Source: Laburnicola sp. R22_1 (lineage: Eukaryota > Ascomycota > Dothideomycetes > Pleosporales > Didymosphaeriaceae). From it: a DNA stretch of 64,000 nucleotides. Of the stretch, positions 10,782 to 22,387 are shown one piece after another; the first letter of the stretch is position 1; the number at the start of each line of letters is the position of its first letter. Where the stretch lies: NCBI GenBank assembly GCA_014281115.1, contig JACONQ010000003.1, positions 3,844,001 through 3,908,000 on the forward strand, read 5' to 3'. The notes beneath the pieces were generated by a model, which made no database searches, was not told the DNA's origin, and saw nothing but the letters and a program-made list of their open reading frames with translations. Both the position numbers and the translations under genes were made by a program.

Positions 10782-11912
10782 ATGACAAGACCAACCTGTC
10801 TCCGCACCGCGCGGCATTTCACCCTCCCATCTAAACCACAACCTCACCCCCTCTCCCCCTTCCACAGCCTCCCCTACACCCCTAAACACCACACCTTAAG
10901 TCTTTCCCCCCACCCCCAACGATCCTCACACCGCCCCTTCCACACCGCCCCCACCCACCACAGCACCACCACCTGGTCCGCGCCCCAATACCTCCAATTC
11001 GCGACCGAGCGCACCCGCCCCGCGCACGACCTCCTCGCCCGCGTAACCCCCTACCTGCCCCCCACCACCAAGCGTCCCCGCATCTACGACCTCGGCTGCG
11101 GCCCAGGAAACAGCACGCGCGTCCTGTTCGACACGTTCCCCTCCGCAGACATCACAGGCGTAGACTCGAGTCCTGAAATGCTGGACACGGCGCGGAGGAG
11201 CGTGCCCGAAGCGCGGTTCGTGCAGGCGGAATTGGAGGGGTTTGCGCTGCCCACGCGCACTACAGAAAGGTCTAAAGACCACTCCAAGAAAGGAGGAGGC
11301 CAAGGCCAACGACAAGGCCAGCAAGAAGAAGAAGAAGAAGAAGAAGAAGAAGAAAAAGAAAGGCGAGAAGAAGACGCAACCCTCGTCTTCAGCTCGTCCA
11401 CCTTCCACTGGCTCCGCCACACCACGCGCCTCCCCACGCTAACCTCCCTCTTTGCCCCCCTCCCCCCGCACGCCATCCTCGCCCTCCAACTGCCCGACAA
11501 CTACGCCTCCCCCACCCACACGCTCATGCGCTCCGTCGCCCTCCAGCCCAACAAACCGTGGTCGTCTTGCTTCGCGACTGCGCACATCGGCGACGTAGCG
11601 GTCCCTACGCGGCCCGATCTCGATCCCGTGGAGCCGCCTGGGGCGTGGTTCGATGCGCTGCGCCCGCTGGCGGGATGGGTCGATGTGTGGAGGACCGAGT
11701 ATATGCATGTGCTGGGGAGTGAGCGGGAGGTGGTGGAGTGGGTGGGGAGTACGGGGTTGAGGCCGTTTTTGGAGCGGATAGGGGAGGAGAGCGTGAAGGG
11801 GGCGTTTTTGGACGAGTATGAGAGGGGGATTGGGGGCGTGTTGGAGAGATTGGGAGATGGGAGGGTGGTGTTGGGGTATAGGCGGTTGTTTGTTGTTGCG
11901 GTTAGGAAGTAG
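10782..11912 (+). CDS. SAM-dependent methyltransferase, trans-aconitate methyltransferase-like
   Basis: A single open frame of 376 aa starting at ATG 10782. The class I methyltransferase motif I is IYDLGCGPGNSTR (residues 101-113), followed by DITGVDSSPEMLDTAR, where the Asp binds the ribose of SAM. The post-I region FSSSTFHWL and the C-terminal half resemble Tam-type trans-aconitate 2-methyltransferases, which detoxify trans-aconitate by methyl ester formation. The first 65 residues are rich in Pro, His, Thr and Arg with few acidic residues, compatible with a mitochondrial presequence. A (GAA)n run (11323-11353) inserts a polyglutamate stretch at about residues 182-195 between motif I and the core, absent from typical members. 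Third positions are very GC-rich. The substrate is an inference from family. Confidence 0.8.
   Translation: MTRPTCLRTARHFTLPSKPQPHPLSPFHSLPYTPKHHTLSLSPHPQRSSHRPFHTAPTHHSTTTWSAPQYLQFATERTRPAHDLLARVTPYLPPTTKRPRIYDLGCGPGNSTRVLFDTFPSADITGVDSSPEMLDTARRSVPEARFVQAELEGFALPTRTTERSKDHSKKGGGQGQRQGQQEEEEEEEEEEKERREEDATLVFSSSTFHWLRHTTRLPTLTSLFAPLPPHAILALQLPDNYASPTHTLMRSVALQPNKPWSSCFATAHIGDVAVPTRPDLDPVEPPGAWFDALRPLAGWVDVWRTEYMHVLGSEREVVEWVGSTGLRPFLERIGEESVKGAFLDEYERGIGGVLERLGDGRVVLGYRRLFVVAVRK
11323..11353 (+). repeat. (GAA)n microsatellite inside the methyltransferase CDS
   Basis: About ten uninterrupted GAA/AGA triplets encoding polyglutamate within the methyltransferase frame. Length change by whole triplets would keep the frame. 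Confidence 0.9.
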
Positions 11913-12263
11913 GCGGGGGGTTTGGTCGGGGAGGGGGGTAGTGAGGAGGCTGTGGGTATGTGGTTCTTGGGTGGTTTTTATGTATACCTGATTATTGGTA
12001 TAGGGTGGATTTCTCCGTCGTGGTATTACGTTAACATGTATTCTAGAAAGTCTGACTAAAACTAAACTGTGCAGGACACTGCCTACCGCTGTGCATACCC
12101 ATCCAACCCTTTTACCACGTCCCTCTCTCTCTCTGCAAAACACTCCTCATCTCATCTGCTCCCATCTAACCTCCCCATCCTATCCCTTCAACCCCCTGCA
12201 CAACCACCCTCCCCCGGGACTCCCCCACCCATAACCGCCCCCCACCAAACCAACCACCACCAT
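11913..12263. other. Convergent intergenic region
   Basis: The 3' ends of the methyltransferase (+) and the RBR ligase (-) face each other here. No gene is supported. Confidence 0.5.
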
Positions 12264-14278
12264 CTACACCGCCCGATCCATCTCCTCCTCCCAGCACCGC
12301 GCACACAGCCTTTCACCACACATACTGCAGCACATGATCCATCGACGCATCTTTTCGCGGCAATCTTCGCATCTCATATCCTCCCCGTCTTTCCGGTAGA
12401 CACGTTCCCAGTTACACGGCCGTTCCTGCAGGGTTTGAAGAGTAGCGGGACACACCTCCTGATTCTGGACTGGTGCTGGGTAATTCGGATGGGCTTGAAA
12501 GGGTGCTGGGTAATTCATATGATGAAACGGCGGCGGGTAATAGAATAGAAGAATTGGTGCCGCGGGCTGGAAGTGAGGAGCCGGTGCTGGGGGGATTTGA
12601 TGCTGAACCGGTGCTGGGGGTGGCATCTGAGGAGCAGGTGCTCGGCGGAACGGGTTCTGAACCGGAGCTGGGGCTTGAACGGCAGGGATCGGTGCCGGAT
12701 GATTCAACTGATTTTGGAGAAGGCGTCCTTGGCCGTGGAAATTGCCATCCGGAGCTGGGTCCTTCTGCTGGTTCTGTCTCTGCGCTGGGGGTTGAGCTGC
12801 AGGGGCCGGTGCTTGGCGATTCAACAGAGGTCGGAACAGAGGTCGGAGCGGAGCTGGGCCATTCTGCTGATTCTGCCCCGGCGCCGGGCCATTGTTCACC
12901 GCCGGAGCGCCATTACCCGCTTGCTGTCTCGCGTAGAGGATATTGTGCTCATCCCACGTAGAGCACTTGCACGTCTTCCACTTCGCGAGACAGAGGTAGC
13001 AGAACTCATGACGACAGCGGCACCTAAACGATCGTCAGTAAACTCGACTAGTGATGCTGAGCAAGACCTACGTAATGTGGTAGCAGCCCTTATCCAGCTC
13101 GACCATGTTCTTGCATTCCGGGCAGGTCTTCCACTTCTTCTGCTGGGCCATCGCCATCAACTTCTCCACGTCCTTGTCCACCGGACAAAGTCCATCGTGC
13201 TTCTTTCCTTTGCATGTTTCGCACGTCGTCTGTGAGCACTCTGGACAAGTCGCTATCCCAGCGGTGATGTACTCTGTTCTGACCCATTTGGCGCATTGAG
13301 CGTTACTGCAATAAGTGCAGTTCGTCGTTTCAAGCTCCTCCTTCTTCAATACGAAGCGCTGGACTAGTTCTTTGGAGAGGAAAGGGATGCAGGAGAACAG
13401 TGGGATAATCTTTGCACAGCAACGTGGTGGAAACAGAGATGGATCGGTAACCGACGAGTGAAATAGTCCCTCCAGGCAGTGGCGGCAGTAGGCGTGGTTC
13501 TCAATCTCCTCAGGCCTCTTGCATGGTAGTTGGAGCAAGTCGAATTTAGGGAAGAGGTCGAAGCAAGAGGAACACAAGCCGTGCGTGGCAACACTCTTTG
13601 TGTCTTTTCCTTTGGCACTGCTGCTCTTGCTCCCCTCAGCCGCGTCTGACTTGTCCGGGGCCCGCGAAGCAGGTCGGGGATCGCCAATTTTCACCGCTTG
13701 GGCTTCGGCCGTCTCTGCGGACTTTATTCGCTTCGCACTGCTTGGCTCTCCCGTCCTCCACGTCGATGAGCTGTCTTCGGCGGGACGCTTGTTTAGCCGC
13801 GAAGGCACGGCGGGGGCTGACTGGCTACCAACCAGATCGATTGGCGGAGGCGCTCCGGTGATGCTCCCATTTAACGCCTCGTTTCTTCTGTCTGCTTCTG
13901 TGCTGGTGCGCGGTAGCGGCGGTCGAGCAGGTACTTGGATACCGGCAAGCGTGCAAGCCATCTCGTGGTCATCTTCGCTTGGTTAGCCAGAGTGCGATCA
14001 CATGTACATCGTCTTCTCTTACTCTGAGCCTGCCTCTCTTCGTCCTGCAGCCAATGGTACGAGTTGCGCTTCGCATGTTCTTCCCTTAGGATTTGGACTG
14101 CCTTGCACTGTCCATTGACCTCGTGCCACTTCTTGACAATCTCACTGCGAAGATTCCGGTAAGCTTCGGCTTCGTTGAGTACCGAGACATCTGTGGTGCC
14201 CGCGGGGATCGCTTTCAGGATGGCCTCGATATCGTCGAGCTGCAGTCTCAAAGCCAACCTCGCACTCCCAGGATCCAT
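12264..14278 (-). CDS. RBR-type E3 ubiquitin ligase with PAP-repeat tail
   Basis: Exons on the minus strand are 14278-14023, 13972-13072 and 13023-12264 (introns 50 and 48 nt), total 1917 nt, 638 aa. An N-terminal helical region is followed by a Ser/Lys-rich linker, then RING1 from about residue 219 (CSSCFDLF...CRHCLEGLF...CC), the IBR (CTYCSNAQCAKW...CPECSQTTC..CKGKKHDGLC) and RING2 (CPECKNMVELDKGCYHITC...FCYLC). In RBR ligases the Cys of GCYHITC in RING2 carries the ubiquitin thioester, and it is present. After RING2 comes about 130 residues of Pro-Ala-Pro repeats with Gln/Asn, then a further Cys cluster (CEDC...CCSMCGERLCARC) at the extreme C-terminus that could bind zinc. It would transfer ubiquitin to unknown substrates. 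Confidence 0.88.
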
Positions 14279-15587
14279 CCCCAAAGCCCTCCCGAGTCAG
14301 GTACCCAGTAAACCAGCGTGCAGCGTCCGTATCTCGCGAGAAAAGTGCACAAGGGCGCGTCAGTAGTCGAACTCAGATACGCGAAAAGCAGAAAGAGGAG
14401 AAAGCAAAAAGGACCAAACCCCACAAGAAGCAACGTAAAGAGCCAATGTCGTCACACCGCGCTTCAAACGCAAATTGTTGGAGGCATGCCAGCGCACACT
14501 GCCTTTTAATATTGCTACGGCTCCCCTCACCGGCAAAGTATAAGATAGAGTCGCATGTAATAGAAGTATAGTTGTGGTACTTGAACTTTGGTTCGGCTCC
14601 TTGTAAGTCACATATCGCCCGAAAAAAAAAATTTTTCGGCCCCTCCACCGACAAAAACATGTTGGTTCAACTTGGTTGTAACGATTGTCAAACTCAAACC
14701 CAGACAACTGAGGAAAGAGCGCCGCAGACGAGGCCCGACCGCCAAGACATCAACAAACAAGCACATCAACCAGGAAAGAGCCACCCACCACGCACCGCCA
14801 CTCACCAACCCTAGAACCAATGCAAAACGCGCGTGAAAATAAAAGTGACAAAAGCAAACAAGCAGGATGAAATGGGCAAGTAATCTTTCATTGATCCCAA
14901 CCATGCCATAATCCATCCACCATCCATCCCAATCTCACAAAAAAAGACCTGCAACGGCAGTCCAAGACCATCAAGCGATTAACTTGAAGCCCGCCCCTTC
15001 ATCCACAAGGGCAAAAACAAGAAAGAAAAAAGCCAATCAACCAATCAACCAATCAATCCTCCCCGATCAAGGTTGCACACAGAGAGAGCAATGTGAACTC
15101 AGGGCAATGCAACCCAACGCATCCACCTCTCCTCTGTACCTCCACATCATCCACCATTCCAACTTCCAAATGCAGGGCCAATATTCTTCCTCCCCTGTGC
15201 ATACCCACAATCCAACCAAAGCCACCTCGCCCCATGAAACAAAAGCAGCGCCTCAAAGCAAATGGCAGGTGCAGATCGCAAAACAAACATGTGACTTACC
15301 CAGAAACGCCCTTTCCAAATGCCGCATATGAGGTCGTATCGCTTGTCGCCGAAGAAAGCTCCTCCAACGCACAAGACGCAATCGTTCGTGAAGCTGTGCC
15401 GTAACTGATGCGATAGAGCAGGTCACAAGGTGTATATGTGCGGTGTGCCTGCTGAGAATGTGACAAAAAACCCAGTTTTTCCGCTGAGCGGTATCCGCGC
15501 TCGCTTGGTATCCTTTTGCGAAGTAGACGAAATGAATAAGAAAACAAGACCTGCATACTCTCCAATCATCCATTAGTTGCACGGTGA
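14279..15587. other. Region between the RBR and RhoGAP genes
   Basis: Both flanking genes are on the minus strand, so this holds the RBR promoter and the RhoGAP 3' UTR. The only structure seen is the repeat at 14475-14690. Overlapping short frames look non-coding. Confidence 0.45.
14475..14690 (+). repeat. Short dispersed repeat, little-mutated copy
   Basis: The left part (from AGCGCACACTGCCTTTTAAT at 14491 to about 14574) matches 21994-22076. The right part (from CTCCTTGTAAGTCACAT to GTAACGATT) matches 24440-24522. In the second location most differences are C-to-T or G-to-A and about 2.3 kb of other sequence separates the two parts. The copy here is compact. No clear terminal inverted repeat or target duplication was found, so its class is unknown. 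Confidence 0.7.
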
Positions 15588-18500
15588 TCATCCAGCACCG
15601 GCTGTGCCGAGTGTCTGCTTCTGCAGTGCTGGTGACCGGTAGCTGTGACGATGAGGTGACCCGGTACGGTGACTCTCGGCTGATCCCGGCGCAGGCTGGC
15701 TATATGGGAGGTTGGGAGTACCCAGGTCGTATTGTTGCGGTGGGGTATTGTGATTGTTCGGCTGTCGATGGCTAGGGCCACCCGCTCCTGCAATGTGGCG
15801 TACAGAGGATTCACCCGCGAACGCTTGGGGATTGTGATCGGCTTGTGTAATGTGTGGAGCGTTACGTTGATCTTTCCTCGATGACGCGCCCGACTGGTTG
15901 CGTGGAGATGATCCCGGCGCCGTTGCCGTTGCCGTTGCCGTTGGGTTGCGGCCACGTTGCTCCCACTGCTTCATGATCTCTTTGGGAGTCAATTCAGACG
16001 AGTTATCGTCGTAGAGGAGATCGACAATCTCTTCAGGAACCTATGCCAAATCAACTAGGCCAATGGCTTCAGAAGGAACTTCACTCACCTCGCAAAACTC
16101 GTCATTGTTTTCAATCAGATCGAACACAACTCGAACGGCGCCCTGGTCCACACTCTTCATTTCTTTCTCGTTGTTCTCTCGTAGGATGTTCGGAGCCATG
16201 ACAGTCGCGATGTTCCAAGTGTCCATTTTGTTGCCAGACTCTTCATCCACAGTGTGGAACGACGACACCCAGTTCAGGAAGCAGAACAATACTTCCATGG
16301 TGTCGCGATGGGACTTGGGCAGCAAACAGCAGACGAGGTGTAGCACCTTCATCCGTTGTACCTCATCCGGGATTTCTATCCTTGTTAGCACTTGTTGTAA
16401 GACTTCAGCCAGTTACCCACCATTAGCCGTCATGTATAGACGATACAGCTTTAGCGTCAGAACCGGTTCCGGCATCAGGCGCAGGAAGCGTTTGAGAAGA
16501 TTCGCCAGCATAACAGGGTTTCTCGAATTCAGATCCACCATCTCCACGCCTTTCGCATCGATCTCTTCCTCCAGCTCTCGAAGAGCCTTGAGGTTGCCGT
16601 TCTTACGGAAGACGCCTTCCACAGACATGTCCATATTTCGCATGGCCGTAACGGCGTCTTGAAGCAAAGCCGGTACTCGGAGAGTGCCAGGACCCACACC
16701 ATCTGTGGATTCTGCTCCATATTTCTCCACGAGCAATTCGAGGGGCTGTCTGAACGTCGCCTTCTCGGACACTGGCTTTTCGACACTCGTAGGAGCTTTC
16801 TTGTTCTTGTTTTTGTTCTTGCCAAATCCAATCTTACCCCAGAAGTTCGATCGCTTCGTCTCTATTAGGTCCAAGAGGTCGCCTTGGTTGTATTGACTAT
16901 CGTCAAGCAAAAGACCCAATTGCAACACGGCGAGGCTTTTGAGTTTGAAATACTCGAGGGGGGAGAGCTCGGAGAAGTAGGTACGCGGTCGTCCCTCATG
17001 CGCAAGCTGCTGGCCTCCAGAAATTTCACGACGATGGCCATTGATGAGCCTAGCTTGGTCTTGATGTCCAAGCAGAGCACTACCGCCTGCGCGGAAGGCG
17101 TTCGGGCGCTGTTCACGTTGCTGTTCTAATGCTGCCATGCGTGCGATATCGTCCAGAGCGAGAGAGTTCACGGCGAGAGTGGTACTATCGATGTCGCCAG
17201 GCGCTTCCCGTTCTTGCACGATATGCATTCCGCCCGAGACGTGAGAATTTCCACCTGCCTCTGAGGCTTCGGGACCGTCTATTATTCTAGATTGACGAGC
17301 ACGCTTCATGGTCTGAGAAAGATGCTTGTCCAATCGCGTTGAGCGCAGGCGCTTGATGTCAGTCATAGATTGTTCATAATTGGCATTGGAACCATGGTGA
17401 GAATCGGCAGCGGACTGACCACCAAACGACTTGGAGCGGGCGTCCTGTCGTAGATGAGGTGCCTGAAGATCTCCAGTGGCGTCGCCCAACCGGCGACCTT
17501 GCGAGGAGTCATACCCCATAAGATTCGGATCATCTACAAATATCAGTGAGTGGGATGCAATTTTTTACGGTGTGAGCGAGTGCCTGATCATGGGTGTCAA
17601 GACTGCATGCTGGGGGATTGGTGATGACAAAAAAAACTGTACTTACCAGAGGTATGTGGCAGCGCGCCGCTGGTACGGAGGGTCGCCATAAGCCGAGCAT
17701 GGGCGACCTTGAGCAGGTGCACATATTGCCGCAGCTTGGTGACATGTTCGAATCCACTCTCCGCGTCAGGCTGTGCGGAAGCACATGCTGGGCAGAATAT
17801 CCGCTGCTTCGACTTGCTCCAGTAAGCGTTCTGGATATCGCCACGCAGGTCGGTTCCACAACCCCTGCAGACCATGCATCCGTAATTGAAGGCCATGTTG
17901 TCCAAGTGAAGACACTTGTCTTCAACCTGGGCGTCGCATATTGGGCAAGTATCCGCCCAGCGCGGAACCAGTATGAGAGATTCAGTGGCCGGATCTTTCT
18001 GCGCTTCCTGTTCCAACCGGGCATCGAGCGAGTTGACTTGGGCAAGGAAGTTGGTAAGACCGCTCGCGCTTCGTGTCTCGCGCTCCAATTTCAAAGCGCC
18101 CTGTAGGCAGATGCGGATCAAGAGCTTGAGGTAGTGGGCTAATCCAGTAACGAGCGAAAGAAGTTCTTGTGTGACGCCGAGTCTCCGCACTCCAGTTCCT
18201 TGGGATTGTGTGAGGAGCGCAAAGAATGCCACGACCTTCTTGCAAAGCAGTTTCGATTCGCGCGAATACGTCAGGCCTTTCGGGGTGCTTGCGACCAGCT
18301 GCGCATCGAGAACATCGGCAGCGTTGAACAGAAGCTCCACGTGAACAATAAACTTCTTTGCAGCCATTACGCCGTCGACGTACGCGCCGTTGCTAACATG
18401 AAGAAGCATGTCGGATATGCACGTGGCCGACTTCTCCTCGAAGGCGGACAGGGTTTTCCAGATCCAATTGACCTTGGCTTCAATCTCTTCTTCTTGCTTG

Positions 18501-19427
18501 CGGACCCTGTCGCGCACCTCGTCCGACGCATCGGAATTCACATCCTGCGGGGCTTGGAGTATAGGCTGGCCGGCTGAATGCAGTCGCACGTTCCAGTACT
18601 TGTGGATCATGTAGCATTCGGGGTGCCAATGCTGGTTTTGCCCGTTCCGAAAAATCTCCACAAACTGCTTGAGAATCGAGGTTTGGCAGCCATTACACCG
18701 CTGGGCGAACTTGGTCGAGTAATGGTAGTGACAGTAGACGCTGCCTTCGTGCTCGTAGTAGCTGTCCGAGGCACCAAAGACGGTGGGGCAGACGGAGCAT
18801 GTGAAGTGCTCAATGTGATATTTCCGGTCCAGCGCAGTGATGTACGAGCCGCGCAGAGCTTGTCCACAGTCGAAACACAACAGGTCTAACCTCTTGAAGT
18901 AGTCGGTCTCGCAGAGCGGATACTGGCCAGGAGGCTTTTCCGGGACGGGGAAGAATTTGGAGGCGACAATCTTGCCGCAATCCTATGCACTGTTAGCTGA
19001 AATCTTTAGGCGATGGAGCTGGACCAGAAGTCGGAGCGCAGAATCGAGATGGCGCTGCAACCTCGCCACGACTTGTGTCAAACTCGCATAATCGGTGGCA
19101 ACGTACGTGACATGTAAAGCATTCCAAGTGGTATGTATCTCCCAGCGCGCGGACAAACTGGCCTGTCAGGCCCTCGCCGCACTTGCCGCAGATCTTGCTC
19201 CGACCCTTCGGCTTCTCTCGCGCAGGATCCTGGGGTTGCTTGTCTGGATCGGTGAGGGAGCGCGTCGGGATGCCGTTCTGCTTGTGTGGAGAGAGGTTCT
19301 GCGGACTCTGCATGTCGTATGGGTTGGTCGGCTGCCGCGTGAGGCCGTTGCTGCGCGGGTCATAGCCCTGCGGCGGCGGGGCGCCCTGGCCTCCCAGCGA
19401 AGGCGGGCCCTCCCCGGGAGTGCTCAT
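15588..19427 (-). CDS. LIM-domain Rho GTPase-activating protein (Rga type)
   Basis: Five exons on the minus strand: 19427-19107, 18982-17647, 17533-16417, 16380-16089 and 16040-15588, total 3519 nt, 1172 aa. The N-terminus is Pro/Gln-rich, then LIM1 (CGKCGEGLTGQF...CFTCHDCGKIV...C), LIM2 (CFDCGQALRG...CSVC...YCHYHY..FAQRCNGC) and a third Cys/His module (CPICDAQVEDKCL...CRGCGTDL). Low-complexity linkers follow, and a C-terminal RhoGAP domain with the arginine finger in EGVFRKNGN and the conserved ANLLKRFLRLMPEPVL. The last exon is a disordered tail. The layout matches yeast Rga1/Rga2 and their filamentous relatives, which switch off Cdc42/Rho at polarity sites. Intron 3 is only 36 nt. The upstream region is shared with the divergent Rpb4 gene. 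Confidence 0.9.
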
Positions 19428-20703
19428 GACCAAGGTGTGCCAGTGCTAGGTCTTGGGTTGCAGTCCAGACGCAGATGGGCGCGCGCAAGGGTGCGAGGTG
19501 CGGATGGAAAGGCGAGCGTGCGAGGGGCGGGGCGTGCAGCGGCGACGAGAGACGGCGGGCGCGGCGTGGAGAGGTTGGACGGCGGCGGCGGCGGGTGGTG
19601 AAGGACGAGCAGGCTGCCACGGCAACGGTGCAGCCAGCACGGGCGGAGGAGGGAGGTGGAGGGAGGGGCGCGGCCGGTGTGCGTTGGCGACGGGTCCTCG
19701 GCGGTGAGGGTCCACACACACACTCAACGTCGCCGTCAGCAGCACTTGCACGGGGGCTGCGGGCTGCAGGTGTCACTCGGAGGCGACGTCGACAGCATGC
19801 GTCGCGGTGAGGGTGGCGGCGGGCGTCGAAGGCACGGCGAAGCTGGCGGCTGCTCGGGGGTGCGAGGTGCAGGGTGCAAGGTGCAAGGTGCGAGGTGCGA
19901 ATTGGGCCCTGGCAGCAGCTGACACGCAGACAGGCAGACGGAGGCGGCGGGCAGCAGAGGAGGGCGGGCGACTCGCAGGCGACGGTTAGGGGCGGTGGGG
20001 AGATTGCGGGCGGGCTCAGTGCAGGCGTGCGCTCAATGCCTCGCGGCCGTGGTGGTGTTGATGAGGCTGTGGGCTGGTCTACCACCATGCGCCAAGAGGC
20101 CATGCCGCTGCTTTTGTCATGGGCGAAATTAAAGAGAGGCGATCCACATCAGCGCGCGCCTCGTCAGCATTTTGCGGCCGGAGGCGATTTGAGGTGCTGA
20201 ATTTAGGCCTGTCAGACGCTGCTGGCACATACATACTACATGTCGGCATGGCACCATGCGTTCTGGCTACAGAGGTACCTGTACCACGGGACTGCCTGCA
20301 ATAGCGCCCGCTGCTATTGCTCGCCAGGAGGCCATTAGCGATGCGGCGTGCGGACCTTGCGAATGGTAGGTGGAGCGGGGCGTTGCCAGTGGAGGTCACG
20401 TGATGCTCTGGGCGCAGTTATGTACATGTACATGTTCGTGCATGTGTATGCAGCCAGGCACCAGCTCCCAGCCGTCTGCAGCCTCGCTGAAGCCTCGCAC
20501 ACATACACACTCCCCACCCTCGACCACACTGCAGCTGCCACCGCCCGCAGCACGCGCGCCCGCATAAGGCAGTCCCCCTTCCCTTTGACGCCGGCTCCCG
20601 CACAAAGGACCAAAGGCACGCGCGCGCCGCCAAAACCTCTCGCCCACCGCCACAACAACTCTACCTGCCACCGCCGCGACCACCGCGCTCCCCACTGCCC
20701 GCC
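19428..20703. promoter_or_regulatory. Divergent promoter region between the RhoGAP and Rpb4 genes
   Basis: This 1.28-kb stretch lies between two divergent genes. It is GC-rich (19440-20090) with purine/GC-skewed runs and a short imperfect repeat of GTGCAAGGTGCGAG type at 19861-19905. Long overlapping frames on both strands reflect base composition, not genes. A pyrimidine-rich leader precedes the Rpb4 ATG. Confidence 0.5.
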
Positions 20704-21374
20704 ATGGACGAGGAGATGCCCGATTCTGCGCCTCCGCGGCCCGAGCCACCCGTCTTCAAAGCCCCGAAAATGATCTCGCGCCCGAAGCCAGTCATCCAAG
20801 AGGAGGAGGAGCTGGGCCCCGAACCCAAGCTGGGCGACTTCGAAGGCGAGCATGCCCTGTCGATATCAGAAGCTCGCGCTGTCGTGTCGGCCATCCATAC
20901 CGCCCGGAGAAAACGCGACGCGGGGAGCAATCCGCTAGGCGGCGAGCGCGTCCACAACGACTCACAGTATGCGCTCGGGAGCTGCTCTTGGCGGAGACTT
21001 TGCTGAAGCGCGCAGGTCGATTCAGCAGTTCGTTGACTACCTCGAGATATTCTCGCGCTACAAGCAGACGGAGAACCTGCACGCCATGGGCGCCATCTTC
21101 GACTCCAACCCGCAGTTCTCTCCCATCGAGCGCGCTATGCTGGGTACCATTGTCTCATCAACTTGGAGGGCGAGTTAGCTGACAATTGCAGGGTCGCTCT
21201 GTCCCGACAGCGCCGACGAGGCCAAGACGCTCATCCCATCGCTTGCCACAAAGCTCGAGGACGAGGCGCTGCAGCCTATCTTGGACGAGCTGCAGAAACT
21301 ACGTATGACTGCATTCTTCAAACCCGCTGATGTAACCATGACTAACTTGTCGACCAGAGGATCGGTTTGGCTAG
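20704..21374 (+). CDS. RPB4: DNA-directed RNA polymerase II subunit Rpb4
   Basis: Exons are 20704-20966, 21016-21143, 21192-21302 and 21358-21374, with introns of 49, 48 and 55 nt, total 519 nt, 172 aa. After an acidic, Pro-rich N-terminus comes LGDFEGEHALSISEARAV, the segment that packs against Rpb7. The helical HRDC-like part follows (QQFVDYLEIFSRYKQTENL), then the characteristic end DEAKTLIPSLATKLEDEALQ. This is the Rpb4/RpoF family; with Rpb7 it forms the stalk of Pol II. Length is usual for ascomycetes. The last exon is tiny (five codons plus stop), so the C-terminus is the least certain part. Confidence 0.85.
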
Positions 21375-21779
21375 ATAGCTACCCGACCTAGCTAAAGTAT
21401 GTGCGACTGACCGTACATACCTAGTGAACGAGAAATGTGTGCGAAATGATGCATGGGATGGAGCTCTGGATTCTGCGATACCAATAAATAAAATAGACCG
21501 GCTTCTCTTATCTTACAGACACAAAAGAATGCAATGAGTTCATTGATTGGCTCAAAGATACCTTCGCCGCTTCGTGTCTGCCCTTTCTGCGACATGGATG
21601 TGAAGTCCGTACACCCGTTTCTGGTCTATCAGAACAAGCGATTTGATCATTGAGCCGCATGTTTTGGCACCGCGCGTGTAGCCTCGTGCATGGCGATACC
21701 GCCAATGACAAATCTGGTACGGGCCTCCTTCCGCAGTGGAGCCTAGCACTTTCTCAAAGCTTAACAACGATGAAATTAT
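21375..21779. other. 3' region of Rpb4 before the AT-rich island
   Basis: Normal base composition; no gene or repeat is supported. Composition changes sharply near 21780. Confidence 0.4.
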
Positions 21780-22102
21780 CAACTTGAAGCAATCTTATAT
21801 AGGCGCTATAACGTAATAAAAAAACGCGGTAATTAAACATAGTAGGGCTACTCAAAAACCGATAAGTAGGGGCAGTTTATACTCCTGCCTAGGAGGAATT
21901 ATTTAAACAGTAGTTATGTAAGTATTTCTAAAACTATAGTTAAATAATACTAATAAAAAATTAATAAGTAAATATAGCTATTAGAGATATACTAGCGCAC
22001 ACTACTAGTTTTTAATATTACTATAGCTTTCCTTACTAGTAAAGTATAATAGTTGTATATAATAGAAGTATAGTTATATTTAGGCTACTAGTAGTAAATA
22101 GG

Positions 22103-22260
22103 TATAGGTTAGGTTAGAGTTAAGGTCTTACGTAAGTAGGATTGGGTTGGAGTTAGGGTCTTACGTAATCTAACCTAACCCCAACCCAACCCTACTTACG
22201 TAAGACCCTAACCCTAACTTAACCTAGATTACGTAAGACCCTACTCTAACCTAACCTATA
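22103..22260. repeat. Inverted repeat of TTAGGTT/TTAGGG-like units
   Basis: The outer 18 bp TATAGGTTAGGTTAGAGT (22103-22120) has an exact reverse complement at 22243-22260. Inside, the unit GGTCTTACGTAA occurs on both arms together with AACCCTAACCC-type runs. Similar units lie at 24209-24300 on the other side of the pogo insertion. Confidence 0.8.
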
Positions 22261-22387
22261 GAATACCTATTTAATACTATAATAAATAGCTATAATAATT
22301 AATTATTAACTAAAATTAAGTCTTATTTAATTAGATTCGGTTGGAGTAGAGTCTTATATAATCTAGGTTAGGTTACGTATCTTACTA

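Noticed and set aside
19453..20199. Long overlapping frames on both strands in the GC-rich region.
   Set aside because: Frames are open because stop codons are rare at this base composition; no domain on either strand; position fits a divergent promoter.
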